Assembly: GCF_008801575.1 (NCBI RefSeq)
Contig: NZ_VZPL01000002.1
Span: 1-64,000 of the forward strand
Direction: 5' to 3'
Origin: Xanthomonas cissicola
Lineage (GTDB): Bacteria; Pseudomonadota; Gammaproteobacteria; Xanthomonadales; Xanthomonadaceae
DNA length: 64,000 bases
Each line of letters begins with the position of its first letter. The first letter of the stretch is position 1. Positions 17,705 to 27,329 of the stretch are shown piece by piece. The notes beneath the pieces are model-generated. The model worked only from the letters and a program-made list of their open reading frames with translations. It searched no databases and had not been told where the DNA came from. Both the position numbers and the translations under genes were made by a program.

Positions 17705-18196
17705 TTACTGGGAGGCGTCGGCCTTGTACCGTGCCATGGTGTCCTCGATGCCCTTGCTCAACTCCATCACCTTGAGCGCGTATTCCGCCAGGCGTTGATC
17801 TTCCGGGGTATCTGGCCGCCAGGACGGCACTCCCACCGGGGTGATCCCGTCCGGATCCATCGCCACGAACACGATGATGCAATGCGTGCACAGGCGCGAA
17901 TCGCCGCCCATCGGACTGCGCGCGCGTACATCGATCGCGAAATGCATGCTGCTGCGGCCGGTGTAGACGAGTTTGGCCGACACGGCCACCAGATCGCCGA
18001 TGCGCACCGGCGCCACGAAGCGGATACCGCCCACCGCCACGGTGACGCAGTAATGCCCACTCCAACCACTGGCCGCCGCAAAACCAACCTGGTCGATCCA
18101 CTTCATCACCACGCCGCCATGCACCTTGCCGCCGAAGTTGACGTCGCTGGGCTCGGCCAGAAAACGAAATGTCAGATCACGCTGTTGGCCAATCAC
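17705..18196 (-). CDS. Hotdog-fold acyl-CoA thioesterase (YciA/BFIT-like)
   Basis: This 163-residue single-domain hotdog protein hydrolyses acyl-CoA thioesters in the cytoplasm. The family signature VNFGGKVHGGVVMKWIDQVGFAAA gives the N-terminal helix and active-site region. It is followed by GIRFVAPVRIGDLVAVSAKLVYTGRSSMHFAIDV, the conserved beta core of YciA-like enzymes. The start is GTG 18196. Its length fits the family. It is not tightly linked to a biosynthetic operon, so a housekeeping role in clearing acyl-CoA is most likely. Confidence 0.88.
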   Translation of the reverse strand: MIGQQRDLTFRFLAEPSDVNFGGKVHGGVVMKWIDQVGFAAASGWSGHYCVTVAVGGIRFVAPVRIGDLVAVSAKLVYTGRSSMHFAIDVRARSPMGGDSRLCTHCIIVFVAMDPDGITPVGVPSWRPDTPEDQRLAEYALKVMELSKGIEDTMARYKADASQ

Positions 18197-18429
18197 CGCC
18201 CGCCCTCGTCAATGGATGAGCTGGAAGTGTGCCATGTGGGTGGAACTCGTCGTACCCACGACGCGATTGCCATACCGGTCGACGTGAGCGCAACGAAGAT
18301 CGGCAAAAGACCTGTCATCAGCCAAGATGCGGGATGCCTTGAAATTCGTCCCGTGAGCCTGAGCAGCGCCATCGTCAGATCGCCCGACTCCCCCTGCCCC
18401 ACGTGATCGAACAACGTCAACAAGCACGC

Positions 18430-19266
18430 TCAACCGCCAATCACCTCAAGGTTGTCCCGCTTGCGTAGACACAGCCACGGGAAATGCGGCTGCGGCAACC
18501 CGAGCGCCTTTCGCATACGGGCGCTCCAACGACGCGGGTCGAACAACCACTGCACCGCAAAGCGGTCGAACGTCGCGTAGGTATGCTGGTGGTAATGCGC
18601 AGCCAGTTCCGGAACGCCCAGCTCGGTGAAGTAGCGCAGGCTGCGTGCGGCGCTCTCTTGGCCCTGCTGCGGCGTGGCGTAGAGCGGGCTATCGAGAATA
18701 TGCAGCACGCCATCCTCGCGCAGATGCGCGAGCAAACGCTCGATCAACGCGCCAGGATCAGCGAAATACTGCACGCAGGCGGGCAGCACGATGATGTCGA
18801 ACACCTCGCGCGGCAGTGCCACGGTCTGGATGTCGCCAGCGATGAAACTCAGGCCCGTTGCATGGCCGAACACGCGTGCGGCCTGGCTGAGCTCGGTGCG
18901 ATTGACGTCGATGCCGCAGACCTCGCGTTGCAGCGACTGCGCCAGCAAGTGCGATAGCCAGCCATTGCCGCAACCGAGTTCGAGGATGGCGCCCTCGCCG
19001 GCATGCGTGGCCAGGTGCTGCGCCAGCAAACTGCTAGACAGCGCGCGCACGCGCCATTCCAGCGTTGCCCCCAGTTTTCCGCCCGGACGCGGCAGGCTGC
19101 GCACCTGCGCATCGGTATAGAGTCGGCCTTCCTTGCGCCGGATCTCCAGGTAGTGCGTCTCGAAGGGGTCATCGGCCAAGCCGCGCTGCACCAACACGCC
19201 ATCCATGCGCTCCAGCTCGGGCAACTGCTGCAGCCGTTCGCGCAGGTGTGGAAATCCGGCACGCAT
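18430..19266 (-). CDS. Class I SAM-dependent methyltransferase
   Basis: This 278-residue protein has a typical Rossmann methyltransferase core. Motif I is ILELGCGNGWLS (about residues 94-105), the acidic ribose contact is CGIDVNRTEL, and motif post-II is GDIQTVALP followed by FDIIVLPACVQYF. An N-terminal segment of about 90 residues includes ETHYLEIRRKEGRLYTD, resembling methyltransferases that act on small molecules or sugars. The substrate is unknown. ATG 19266 was preferred to TTG 19269. It lies 9 bases after the GltP-type symporter gene on the same strand, so the two are co-transcribed. Confidence 0.78.
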   Translation of the reverse strand: MRAGFPHLRERLQQLPELERMDGVLVQRGLADDPFETHYLEIRRKEGRLYTDAQVRSLPRPGGKLGATLEWRVRALSSSLLAQHLATHAGEGAILELGCGNGWLSHLLAQSLQREVCGIDVNRTELSQAARVFGHATGLSFIAGDIQTVALPREVFDIIVLPACVQYFADPGALIERLLAHLREDGVLHILDSPLYATPQQGQESAARSLRYFTELGVPELAAHYHQHTYATFDRFAVQWLFDPRRWSARMRKALGLPQPHFPWLCLRKRDNLEVIGG

Positions 19267-19275
19267 CAAGCTGCC

Positions 19276-20616
19276 TCAGCGCAGTGGTTTGGCGCTGTCA
19301 GCCGGCGGTTCTTCCAGTCCCACATTGGTGGAGGCGGATTCGTAGATGCTCTTGTCGAGCAGGCCGGTTTGCTTGGCCACCAGCACCGGCACCAGCATCT
19401 GCCCGGTGACGTTGGTCATGGTGCGCATCATGTCCAGGATGCGGTCGATCGCATACAGGTACCCGATCACTTCCAACGGCAGATTGGCCGCACTCAGCAC
19501 CACCGTGGCCATGATGACCGCCGTGCCCGGTACGCCGGCCGTGCCGAAGCTGCCGAGCACCGAGGCGATCAGCACCACGAAATACTGGTTGGCGGTCAGG
19601 GGGACGCCGGTGTATTGCGCGATGAACACCGCGCACAACGCCGGAAAGATTGCGCCGCAGCCATCCATCTTGATGCTGGCGCCCAGCGGTACCGCGAATG
19701 CAGCGTAATCCTTGCTGACCCCCAGGTTGTGGGTAATCGAACGCATCGCCACCGGCATTGCCGCAAAGCTCGACGAACTGACGAACGCCACCTGCATGCC
19801 AGGCGCGGCACCGCGGAAAAACTTCCACGGGTTGAGCCCATGTGCGAGCAACAGGCTGCTGTAGACCACCACAATGTGGATCGCGCAGGCCACATACAGC
19901 GCCAGCACGAAATTGCCGAACGGCAGCAGCTTCGAAAAGCCGTAGCTGCCGACCAGGCCAGCGATCAGCCCAAAGGTGCCGAGCGGAGTCATCTCCAGCA
20001 CGAAGCGCGTCACCTGGATCATGATGTCGCTCATCTGCCCGGTGAGCTTGCGCGCCTCGGCCACACGCTCGCCGAGCTTGACCATCGCAAAGCCCAACAA
20101 CGCGGCGAAGAAGATCACCGGCAGGATCGAGCCACGCCCCGCCGCCAGCACCGTTTCGCCGGCCGCGTTGGTCTTGGTGCCGATGCCGGTCAATGCGTAG
20201 AACGGGTTGGACGGCACCACATCCAGCAGCACTTGGACCGGGCTGGGCACATCGCGCGGTTTCCAGCCCGAATCCACGCTCAAGCTGAAATGGCCGGCAC
20301 CCGGCTGCATGATCGTGCCGACCGCCAGGCCCACGGCCACCGCCAATGCTGCGGTGATCACAAACCACAAGAACGTGCGCCCGCCGAGTGCGGCAACCGA
20401 CTTTTGCCCGTGCAACGACGAGATCGCATTGATCACCGCAAAGAACACCAGCGGGATGGCGATCATCTTGATCAGCGTGACGTACAGGTCACCCAGGGGA
20501 CCGAACCACACATCGGCCGCCGGGCCCATGGCCGCTCCGACGATCGCACCCAGCGCAAAGCCGGCCACCACGCGCTGCCAGAACGGAATGCGCAACCACG
20601 CCGCAACCAGTTTCAT
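19276..20616 (-). CDS. Dicarboxylate/amino acid:cation symporter (GltP/DctA family)
   Basis: This 446-residue inner-membrane symporter belongs to the DAACS family and takes up glutamate, aspartate or C4-dicarboxylates with protons or sodium. Eight transmembrane helices and two re-entrant loops are expected. The Ser-rich hairpin motif FVSSSSFAAMPVAM and the substrate-site motif IKMDGCGAIFPA (family NMDGT) are visible, as is GVPGTAVIMA. ATG 20616 gives the usual short N terminus. It diverges from the alkaline phosphatase gene across 142 bases and is followed at 9 bases by a methyltransferase gene. The substrate is not resolved. Confidence 0.92.
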   Translation of the reverse strand: MKLVAAWLRIPFWQRVVAGFALGAIVGAAMGPAADVWFGPLGDLYVTLIKMIAIPLVFFAVINAISSLHGQKSVAALGGRTFLWFVITAALAVAVGLAVGTIMQPGAGHFSLSVDSGWKPRDVPSPVQVLLDVVPSNPFYALTGIGTKTNAAGETVLAAGRGSILPVIFFAALLGFAMVKLGERVAEARKLTGQMSDIMIQVTRFVLEMTPLGTFGLIAGLVGSYGFSKLLPFGNFVLALYVACAIHIVVVYSSLLLAHGLNPWKFFRGAAPGMQVAFVSSSSFAAMPVAMRSITHNLGVSKDYAAFAVPLGASIKMDGCGAIFPALCAVFIAQYTGVPLTANQYFVVLIASVLGSFGTAGVPGTAVIMATVVLSAANLPLEVIGYLYAIDRILDMMRTMTNVTGQMLVPVLVAKQTGLLDKSIYESASTNVGLEEPPADSAKPLR

Positions 20617-20758
20617 GTCGTCGAATCTTCTGGGGGAAAGTGCATGCACCATAGCCCAGGGCTGCCCTGCTCGCGAGACCACAGCTGGAACAGCGCTGTG
20701 TCATCGGTGTGACACCACCCAGCGCGGCATAATGGGGATTGATTCAGTCACGAGTTCG

Positions 20759-22465
20759 ATGCCGATGCGTTACCGCCTGCCTACCCTCGCCGCCCTGACC
20801 ACGCTGTGCGTCGCTGCCTGCGCTTCCACCACCGGGAGCGGCACCTCCGCACCCGCGTCGGTCCGCGTGGAGGTGCCGCCGGTCACGCACCCGGCCGACG
20901 AAACCCCGCAATGGTGGTACCGCTCGGGCGCCGCCCGCGCGGCCGGCAACGGCGCCATGGCCGGCAAGGCGCGCAACGTGATCCTGTTCCTGGGCGATGG
21001 CATGAGCCTGACCACGGTGGCCGCCGCGCGCATCCTGGACGGCCAGCGCAAGGGCGGCCCGGGCGAAGAGAACCTGCTGTCGTGGGAGCAGTTTCCCGCC
21101 ACCGCTTTCAGCAAGACCTACAACACCGACTCGCAGACGCCGGATTCGGCCGGCACCATGACCTCCATCACCACCGGCGTGAAGTCACACATGGGCGCGA
21201 TCGGCGTCAGCAGCGGCAACCGCAGCGACTGCGCCGACAGCTTGAACAAGGGCCTGCTGAGCTGGCTGCAGCTGGCCGACAGCGCCGGCATGGCCACCGG
21301 CATCGTCACCACCACGCGCCTGACCCATGCCACGCCGGCGGCAACCTATGCGCATTCGCCGGACCGCAACTGGGAAAACGACACCGACCTTCCCGAGTCG
21401 GCGCGTGCTGCCGGTTGCCAGGACATTGCCCAGCAATTGCTCTCCACCGCCCGCTACGGCCGAGGCCCGCAGGTGGTGCTGGGCGGAGGACGCAGCCAGT
21501 TCCAGAGCGTGCAGGAGCGCGACCCGGAATACGACGACAAGGTGGGCCTGCGCCTGGACGGTCGCGATCTGGTCGCCGAGTGGAAACAAGCGCACCCGCA
21601 CGGCGCCTATGTCTGGAACGAGCAGCAATTGCAGGCAGCATCCGGTGCACCTGCGCTGCTGGGGCTGTTCGAACCGGACCACATGCAGTTCGATCACGAC
21701 CGCAACCGCACCCCGCAGGGCGAGCCTAGCCTGACCGAGATGACCCGCACCGCGATCCAGTCGCTGTCGCGCGACCCGAACGGGTTCGTACTGATGGTCG
21801 AAGGCGGCCGCATCGATCACGCCAACCACGCCGGCAACGCCTACCGCGCGCTCGATGAAACCGTGTCGCTGTCCGATGCCGTGCGCGTTGCTGTGCAGAC
21901 TGCGCCACCGGACACGCTGATCATCGTCACCGCCGACCATTCGCACACGCTCAACTTCGTCGGCTACCCGGTGCGCGGTAACCCGATCCTGGGCAAGGTG
22001 CGCGGCACCGGCGGCGAAGAAGGCGACCGCAGCCAGCTGGCCACCGACCTGGCCGGCCAGCCGTACACCACGCTCAGCTACGCCAACGGCCCCGGCTATA
22101 CAGGTGCCAGCAACGCGCAGCCGGCCGGTCCCAAGAAGTATCCGCACGAACCCAGCAGCAGCGAGCCGGCCAATGGCCGTCCGGACCTGAGCCATGTCGA
22201 CACCGAAGCCCCCAGCTACATGCAGGAAGCGCTGGTGCCGACCAAATCCGAAAGCCACGGCGGCGAAGATGTCGGCATCTGGGCCACCGGCCCCGGCAGC
22301 GCGGCATTCCGCGGCACGCTGGAAGAGAACGTGATCTACCACGTCATCGTCCAGGCCACTCCGCGCCTGCGCGAGCGCCTGTGCAAAGCCGGCACCTGCA
22401 ATGCCGCTGGTGTGCCGGTGGAATTGCCCAAGCCGGCCACGTTCGAGGCTGCGGTCAAGCGCTGA
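20759..22465 (+). CDS. Alkaline phosphatase (PhoA family), lipoprotein
   Basis: This 568-residue phosphomonoesterase belongs to the PhoA superfamily and releases phosphate from organic esters outside the cytoplasm. A signal peptide ends in a probable lipobox, VAAC. Metal-binding and catalytic motifs are clear: FLGDGMS (metal Asp), TPDSAGTMTSITTG with the phosphorylated Ser, VEGGRIDHANHAG (metal ligands) and TADHSHTLN. ATG 20759 or 20765 are the plausible starts. The C-terminal third, with several inserts, is longer than in E. coli PhoA, as in many PhoA homologues of Xanthomonadaceae. A second phosphatase of a different family (PhoX) lies at 44460. Confidence 0.92.
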   Translation: MPMRYRLPTLAALTTLCVAACASTTGSGTSAPASVRVEVPPVTHPADETPQWWYRSGAARAAGNGAMAGKARNVILFLGDGMSLTTVAAARILDGQRKGGPGEENLLSWEQFPATAFSKTYNTDSQTPDSAGTMTSITTGVKSHMGAIGVSSGNRSDCADSLNKGLLSWLQLADSAGMATGIVTTTRLTHATPAATYAHSPDRNWENDTDLPESARAAGCQDIAQQLLSTARYGRGPQVVLGGGRSQFQSVQERDPEYDDKVGLRLDGRDLVAEWKQAHPHGAYVWNEQQLQAASGAPALLGLFEPDHMQFDHDRNRTPQGEPSLTEMTRTAIQSLSRDPNGFVLMVEGGRIDHANHAGNAYRALDETVSLSDAVRVAVQTAPPDTLIIVTADHSHTLNFVGYPVRGNPILGKVRGTGGEEGDRSQLATDLAGQPYTTLSYANGPGYTGASNAQPAGPKKYPHEPSSSEPANGRPDLSHVDTEAPSYMQEALVPTKSESHGGEDVGIWATGPGSAAFRGTLEENVIYHVIVQATPRLRERLCKAGTCNAAGVPVELPKPATFEAAVKR

Positions 22466-22813
22466 TGCGCAGGCGGCGCTGCAGCGATGGCGGGCGAGCC
22501 GGCGCATGATGCGGTCGACGCAGCGCCGCTCGACCTGCCTGCCTGGCGTCGCCAATGCCGTGTGCGAGCACGTCTGCAAACGGCCGCAGTCCCCGGCTGT
22601 CGGTGTGGTGCTCAGACGGGCCGTCGCGAAGCGATGCGGTAACCGTGCACGGCAGCCAATTGCAGCCAAGGCTGCAGCTGCGCACCGTTGTTCGCGCTGT
22701 GGGACGCCGAGAACACTGGAAACGTCGCTGTATCTTCAGCAGGCAACACCGCAGGCAGGCGACCGACCGGCCATCACGCAGCCGGGACGGCATCTGCTCA
22801 CCAGGCGCGCAGG
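22466..22813. other. Intergenic region upstream of tilS
   Basis: These 348 bases separate the phosphatase and tilS. Open frames exist on both strands, but none resembles a protein family. A Gln/Ala-coding-like GCAGCCAA...GGCTGCAGC stretch near 22652-22682 can fold. No clear promoter or terminator was recognised. Confidence 0.4.
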
Positions 22814-24136
22814 ATGCGCTGCGAGGTCGCGCCTGTGCTGACCGGCACCCCGCTGCTGCCAGCCACCCCGCCTGGCCCGGTGCTGCTGGCCTACAGCGGC
22901 GGGATGGATTCCAGCGTACTGCTACATCTGCTGGCGGCGAGGCCGCGCTATCGACACGCAGGATTGCGCGCGCTGCATGTGCATCATGGGTTGCACGCCG
23001 ATGCCGACGCCTGGGCGGCGCATTGCCAACGCACGTGCGACGCGCTGCAGGTGCCGTTGCAGATCGTGCGGGTGCAGGTGGCACGCGACAGCGGGCTTGG
23101 GCTGGAAGCGGCAGCACGCAATGCGCGCCACGCGGCTTTTGCGCAGGCCCTCATTGCTGGCGAATGGCTGGCGCTGGCGCATCATCGCGACGACCAGGCG
23201 GAAACGTTCCTGCTGCGTGCGCTGCGCGCGTCCGGCCCCGAAGGCCTGGCGGCGATGCGCCCGCAGCGCCCGTTCGCCAGCGGCACGTTGTGGCGCCCGA
23301 TGCTGGCGCATGCGCGCGCCGATCTGCTTGCTTACGCGCATGCGCACCGATTGCGCTGGATCGATGACCCCAGCAACACCGACCCACGCCACGACCGCAA
23401 TTTCCTGCGCTCCCAGGTGTTGCCGTTGCTGCAGCAACGCTGGCCGCAGGCGACCGACGCGCTGGCGCGCAGTGCGCAACTGAGCGCCGATGCCAGCGCG
23501 TTGCTGCTGCAGCAAGACATGGCGTTGCTGCCAGGCGTGCTTACCGCCAGCGGCGCGCTGGATCTGCAAGCGTTGCGCGCGCAATCTGTGGAACGAAGGG
23601 CAAGGCTGTTGCGCGCCTGGGTGAGTGCGGCGCACGCGCCGCCGCTGCCTGCGCACGGCGTGGCCGCACTGGAGCAGGAAATCGACAATCACGCTGCAGA
23701 TCGGCACGCCTGCTTTGCGTGGCAGCAGGTAGAAGTACGCCGCTGGCGCCAGTGCCTGTTTCTGCATCGCCCCGCTGCGGCCTGGCCGTCGGACTGGCAC
23801 GCGCAGTGGGACGGCGCAGCGCCCCTGCAACTCCCCGACGGTGCGCAGTTGCGGTTGCTCGGCGCACAGGGCCTGCGCTTTGCGCAACCGCTGCTGGTTC
23901 GGGCCCGCCAGGGCGGCGAGCGCATCGTGTTGCCGCAGCGCGGGCATTCGCACCAACTCAAACATCTGCTGCAGACGCTGGATCTACCGCCGTGGGAACG
24001 CGAGCGCCTGCCGGTCCTGTGGGAAGGCGCGCAGGTGCTCGCCGCCGGCGACTGCATCATTTCCGGCACCTTGAACGCATGGTTGCAGGCCAATGCCGCA
24101 TCGCTGCAATGGCGCGAGGCTGCCGATGCGAATTGA
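22814..24136 (+). CDS. tilS: tRNA(Ile)-lysidine synthetase
   Basis: This 440-residue enzyme attaches lysine to C34 of the CAU-anticodon tRNA-Ile, changing it to read AUA. The N-terminal PP-loop is [15 protein letters not shown] (residues 26-40). It is followed by [40 protein letters not shown] and the [23 protein letters not shown] motif, all diagnostic of TilS. The C-terminal substrate-binding domain includes RARQGGERI and the [20 protein letters not shown] block. ATG 22814 fits the family start; GTG 22835 is an alternative. xseB follows 31 bases downstream on the same strand. Confidence 0.95.
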   Translation: MRCEVAPVLTGTPLLPATPPGPVLLAYSGGMDSSVLLHLLAARPRYRHAGLRALHVHHGLHADADAWAAHCQRTCDALQVPLQIVRVQVARDSGLGLEAAARNARHAAFAQALIAGEWLALAHHRDDQAETFLLRALRASGPEGLAAMRPQRPFASGTLWRPMLAHARADLLAYAHAHRLRWIDDPSNTDPRHDRNFLRSQVLPLLQQRWPQATDALARSAQLSADASALLLQQDMALLPGVLTASGALDLQALRAQSVERRARLLRAWVSAAHAPPLPAHGVAALEQEIDNHAADRHACFAWQQVEVRRWRQCLFLHRPAAAWPSDWHAQWDGAAPLQLPDGAQLRLLGAQGLRFAQPLLVRARQGGERIVLPQRGHSHQLKHLLQTLDLPPWERERLPVLWEGAQVLAAGDCIISGTLNAWLQANAASLQWREAADAN

Positions 24137-24167
24137 CCCGCCTGCGCGCGCGCCGCACACTTTAGCG

Positions 24168-24428
24168 ATGGCCAAGAAGTCCTTGAACGAAACGTCCCCG
24201 GTTGCCCGCTTCGAACAGTCGCTGGAAGAACTCGAGCAACTGGTACAGAAGATGGAAGTCGGCGATCTGAGCCTGGAGCAATCGCTCACGGCCTACGAAC
24301 GCGGCATCGGGTTGTACCGTGATTGCCAGCAGGCGCTGGAACAGGCCGAACTGCGCGTACGCTTGTTGACCGACCCCGCCCGCCCCGAGCTTGCCGAAGC
24401 CTTCGAACCGCCGTCGCTGGACGGCTGA
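24168..24428 (+). CDS. xseB: Exodeoxyribonuclease VII small subunit
   Basis: This 86-residue protein is the small subunit of exonuclease VII, which degrades single-stranded DNA in both directions as an XseA-XseB complex. It has the conserved helical hairpin [33 protein letters not shown] and a short C-terminal tail. Length is typical (about 80). The stop TGA is followed one base later by the GTG of ispA, so the two are translated from one message, an arrangement common in proteobacteria. The large-subunit gene is not in the window. Confidence 0.95.
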   Translation: MAKKSLNETSPVARFEQSLEELEQLVQKMEVGDLSLEQSLTAYERGIGLYRDCQQALEQAELRVRLLTDPARPELAEAFEPPSLDG

Positions 24429-24429
24429 G

Positions 24430-25305
24430 GTGAGCTCGGCGTTGTTCGACCACTGGATCGCCCGCACCGAACGCAGCCTGGAGGCCGGCTTGCCGAGCGC
24501 CACGCATGCGCCGCAGCGCCTGCATGCAGCGATGCGCCACGCCGTGCTGGGCGGGGGCAAGCGCATGCGGCCGCTGCTGGTCTACGCAAGCGGCGCATTG
24601 TTCGGTGCCGCTGAGGATCAGCTCGACACGCCCGCGGTGGCAGTAGAGCTGATTCACGCTTATTCGCTGGTGCACGACGATTTGCCGGCGATGGACGACG
24701 ACGCGCTGCGACGCGGCCAGCCCACCGTGCATATCGCCTTCGACGAGGCCACCGCGATTCTGGCCGGCGATGCCTTGCAGACGCGCGCGTTCGAATTACT
24801 CGCCGCTGCCTCTGCCAGCGCCGAACTGCGCGTGGGCTGGATGCAGAGCCTGGCCACCGCGGCGGGCGCGGCGGGCATGTGCGGCGGCCAGGCGCTGGAC
24901 ATCGATGCGACCGGGCAACTGCAATCGCTGCAGCACCTGCAACGCATGCATGCGCTCAAGACCGGCGCGTTGATCCGTGCAGCGGTACGGATGGGCGCAC
25001 TGACCGGAGGCGCAGCGTTGGCCGACCAGCAGCGCCTGGACGAATTTGCCGACGCGCTGGGCCTGGCCTTCCAGGTGCGCGACGACATCCTGGATGTGGA
25101 ATCGAGCTCGGCGCAGCTGGGCAAGACCGCCGGCAAGGACGCGGCGCAATCCAAATCCACCTACCCCGCCCTGCTGGGGATGGACGGCGCCAAGGCGAAG
25201 CTGGCCGAACTGGCCGCGCGCATGCATGACGTCCTGCAGCCCTACGGGCAACCAGGCGAGACATTGGCCACCTTGGCCCGGTTTGCGGTGAACCGCGCGC
25301 ACTAG
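24430..25305 (+). CDS. ispA: Farnesyl diphosphate synthase (geranyltranstransferase)
   Basis: This 291-residue short-chain prenyl diphosphate synthase condenses IPP with DMAPP and GPP to farnesyl diphosphate, the precursor of undecaprenyl phosphate, quinones and other isoprenoids. The first Asp-rich motif is DDLPAMDDD (residues 83-91) with two extra residues between aspartates, as in bacterial FPPS. The second is DDILD (218-222). GGGKRMRP (the IPP-binding Lys/Arg) and ALKTGALIRAAV are also present. The start GTG 24430 lies one base past the xseB stop. In many relatives dxs follows; here it does not, and a protease gene comes next. Confidence 0.95.
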   Translation: MSSALFDHWIARTERSLEAGLPSATHAPQRLHAAMRHAVLGGGKRMRPLLVYASGALFGAAEDQLDTPAVAVELIHAYSLVHDDLPAMDDDALRRGQPTVHIAFDEATAILAGDALQTRAFELLAAASASAELRVGWMQSLATAAGAAGMCGGQALDIDATGQLQSLQHLQRMHALKTGALIRAAVRMGALTGGAALADQQRLDEFADALGLAFQVRDDILDVESSSAQLGKTAGKDAAQSKSTYPALLGMDGAKAKLAELAARMHDVLQPYGQPGETLATLARFAVNRAH

Positions 25306-25761
25306 GCGCCGTTGCCAACGCCGCTACACCGCAGCAAGCGGGGGCGGCCGATGCCGAATGGATCTGAAGTTCCTGCGTGCCGCGACGGCGCGCCGGTCGC
25401 TCGCGGCCACATCTCGACCATTGACGACATAAATCGGACGCAAAGGACATGATTTGCGCACTCCGTGCGCCAGCGCACGGTCAACGCCTGCAGCAGCGGC
25501 GACCAACCAGCGAACTCGGTCACACATTGCAACTTTTCTTGGGTGCGTTTGTGCCAGTCGTTGACACATTCGAAGTCGCAGCACGTGACCGAATGCACAT
25601 TTAAAGCTGAATTGTCGACATTTGTGATATTTCGGCACCGTGCATAAGTTCGATACGAACAAAAATATTCGCAATTGAATAACTTGTCGCGTTCGCTCGT
25701 CCTGCCTAGGTTTGGCTTGCCCGCATCCGCGGACATCCCCCGATCACACGGAGAGTTACTG
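25306..25761. other. Intergenic region of lower GC upstream of the M35 protease
   Basis: These 456 bases include a distinctly AT-richer half (25540-25690), unlike the surrounding coding DNA. A sigma70-like promoter candidate sits at 25622-25650. TTCGN words occur at 25631, 25649, 25668 and 25692, but none is spaced by 15 bases, so no PIP box is called. No gene was recognised. Confidence 0.5.
25622..25650 (+). promoter_or_regulatory. Candidate sigma70-type promoter for the M35 protease
   Basis: TTGTGA, a 17-base spacer and TAAGTT resemble -35 and -10 boxes and lie in the AT-rich stretch about 112 bases before the GTG start. This is a by-eye match only. Confidence 0.3.
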
Positions 25762-26858
25762 GTGAAGAACGTTTTTTTTGCATCGTTTGCAGCAGGCACG
25801 CTGGCCGTTGTTGGCGTCTTCGGATCGGCGCAGGCGCAGTCCGTGCGCGGCCCGGTTCCGTTGACCATCGAACTGTCGCCAGTGGCCGACCAGGTTGGGC
25901 GTCTTCAGGGCAAGATCGCCGTCACCGTCACAATAATGGCAGCCGGATCGCGCGCGTGCCGACCTATCAGCTGCCGCTGAAATCACTGGATAACGGCATT
26001 CTGGAAGTGAGCCGCGACGGCAAGCCAGTGGACTACACCGGGCGCCTGGTCAAGCGCGGCCTGCCCAAGGCCGCCGACTTCACCATCCTGCAGCCGGGCC
26101 AGAGCGTGAAGGGCGAGGTCGATCTGGCCAGCGCCTACGATCTGTCCACCAGCGGCAACTACACCATCCAGGTGCGCTCGGCGCTGCAGTACGCCTCCTT
26201 CTCCGACGGCAGCCTGATGAAAGCGGCCAACGGCGAGCCGGCCGTGGCCACCAGCACCCCGCTTACCGTCTGGCTGGACGGCGCGCGGCGCGGCGTGCAG
26301 CGCCAGCTCGCAGTCGGCCCGACCGCCGTGGTCAACGGCATCAACTACCTCAACTGCAGCACCACCCGCACCAGCCAGGCCGGCAGCGCCGTCACTGCCG
26401 CGCGTAACTACTCGCAGAACGCGCGCAACTACCTCAACGCCGGCAGCACTGGTGCGCGCTACACCACCTGGTTCGGCACCTATAACGCCTCGCGCTACAG
26501 CCGGGTGAGCTCGAACTTCGTCAACATCGACAATGCGCTGGACCAGAACAACGGCCAGCTGACGATCAACTGCAGCTGCGAGGCGGATCTGGCGGATGCC
26601 TATGCCTACGTCTATCCAAACCAGCCGTATGAGATCCACGTCTGCAACGCCTTCTGGAGTGCATCGACCACCGGCACCGACTCCAAGGCCGGCACGCTGG
26701 TGCACGAGACCAGCCACTTCACCGTGGTGGCCGGCACCCAGGACCGCGTGTATGGCCAGTCCGGCGCGCGCAGCCTGGCGATCAGCAACCCCGCGCAGGC
26801 CATCACCAATGCCGACAGCCATGAGTACTTCGCAGAAAACACCCCGGCGCAGAACTGA
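25762..26858 (+). pseudogene. Secreted M35 (deuterolysin/aspzincin) metalloprotease, frameshifted
   Basis: The gene encodes a secreted peptidyl-Lys-type metalloendopeptidase of family M35. GTG 25762 follows a good GGAGAG ribosome binding site and a signal peptide ending GSAQA. The frame breaks near 25930-25935: the first frame runs to a stop at 25980, while the rest of the protein continues in the -1 frame. Adding one base in the run GTCACAATAATGG restores VTVTNNGSRIARVPTYQ. The second part carries the zinc motif HETSHF and the aspzincin signature GTQDRVYG, and ends at 26858. So a one-base deletion separates signal peptide and catalytic domain. Sequencing error is the main alternative. M35 enzymes are candidate type II secretion substrates. 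Confidence 0.82.
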
Positions 26859-26880
26859 TCGCTCCATCGCCTGATACGAC

Positions 26881-26915
26881 AAAGGCCCGGCATCGCTGCC
26901 GGGCCTTTGTTGTTT
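26881..26915. terminator. Bidirectional Rho-independent terminator
   Basis: A 12-bp stem AAAGGCCCGGCA/TGCCGGGCCTTT with a 4-base loop is flanked by A and T runs. It lies between the convergent protease and DUF4870 genes and can serve both. Confidence 0.85.
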
Positions 26916-26927
26916 CCACTGCACCAG

Positions 26928-27326
26928 TTACTTGATCAGACGCAGCGCGAACGGGTAACGGTAATGCTCGCCATTGTTGGCCTTGACTGCGGCCAGGATG
27001 CACAGCACCAGGTTGGCAATCCACACCAGCGTCGGCAAGAAGAACAGGATGCCGAACGAGACAATGGTCAGAATGATCGCTGCCACGGTGGCAATGAGCA
27101 CGGTAATCTGGAAATTCAGCGCTTCCTTGGCTTGATCGGTCGCAAACGGCTTGGACGGGCTGGCGTCCTTGCTGATCAACCAAATCACCAACGCGCCGAC
27201 GAACGAGCTCACGATGCCGAGCAGATGCGCGGCCAGCGCGAGCGTGCGCTCCTCCGACGGACTGCTGGTGCCGACCGGCGGCGGCGGTGGCGGTGGCGGT
27301 GCAGCGTGCGATTCGAATTCGCTCAT
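26928..27326 (-). CDS. DUF4870 family membrane protein
   Basis: This 132-residue small membrane protein has a short acidic start, a run of eight prolines, and then the DUF4870 core with three hydrophobic helices (HLLGIVSSFVGALVIWLI; ITVLIATVAAIILTIVSFGILF; LVWIANLVLCILAAVKA) separated by an amphipathic DQAKEALNFQ stretch. It ends in a GEHYRYPFALRLIK tail typical of the family. Function is unknown. Two tandem ATG codons are possible starts; 27326 has better spacing from GGGGAG than 27329. Its 3' end shares the bidirectional terminator with the M35 protease. Confidence 0.88.
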   Translation of the reverse strand: MSEFESHAAPPPPPPPPVGTSSPSEERTLALAAHLLGIVSSFVGALVIWLISKDASPSKPFATDQAKEALNFQITVLIATVAAIILTIVSFGILFFLPTLVWIANLVLCILAAVKANNGEHYRYPFALRLIK

Positions 27327-27329
27327 CAT

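Noticed and set aside
18193-18423. 76-codon minus-strand frame between the thioesterase and the methyltransferase
   Set aside because: It has a hydrophobic stretch, but no ribosome binding site and no recognised family, and it overlaps the GTG of the thioesterase.
25631-25696. TTCGN words upstream of the M35 protease as a PIP box
   Set aside because: The four words are spaced by 13, 14 and 19 bases, none of which fits the required 15.
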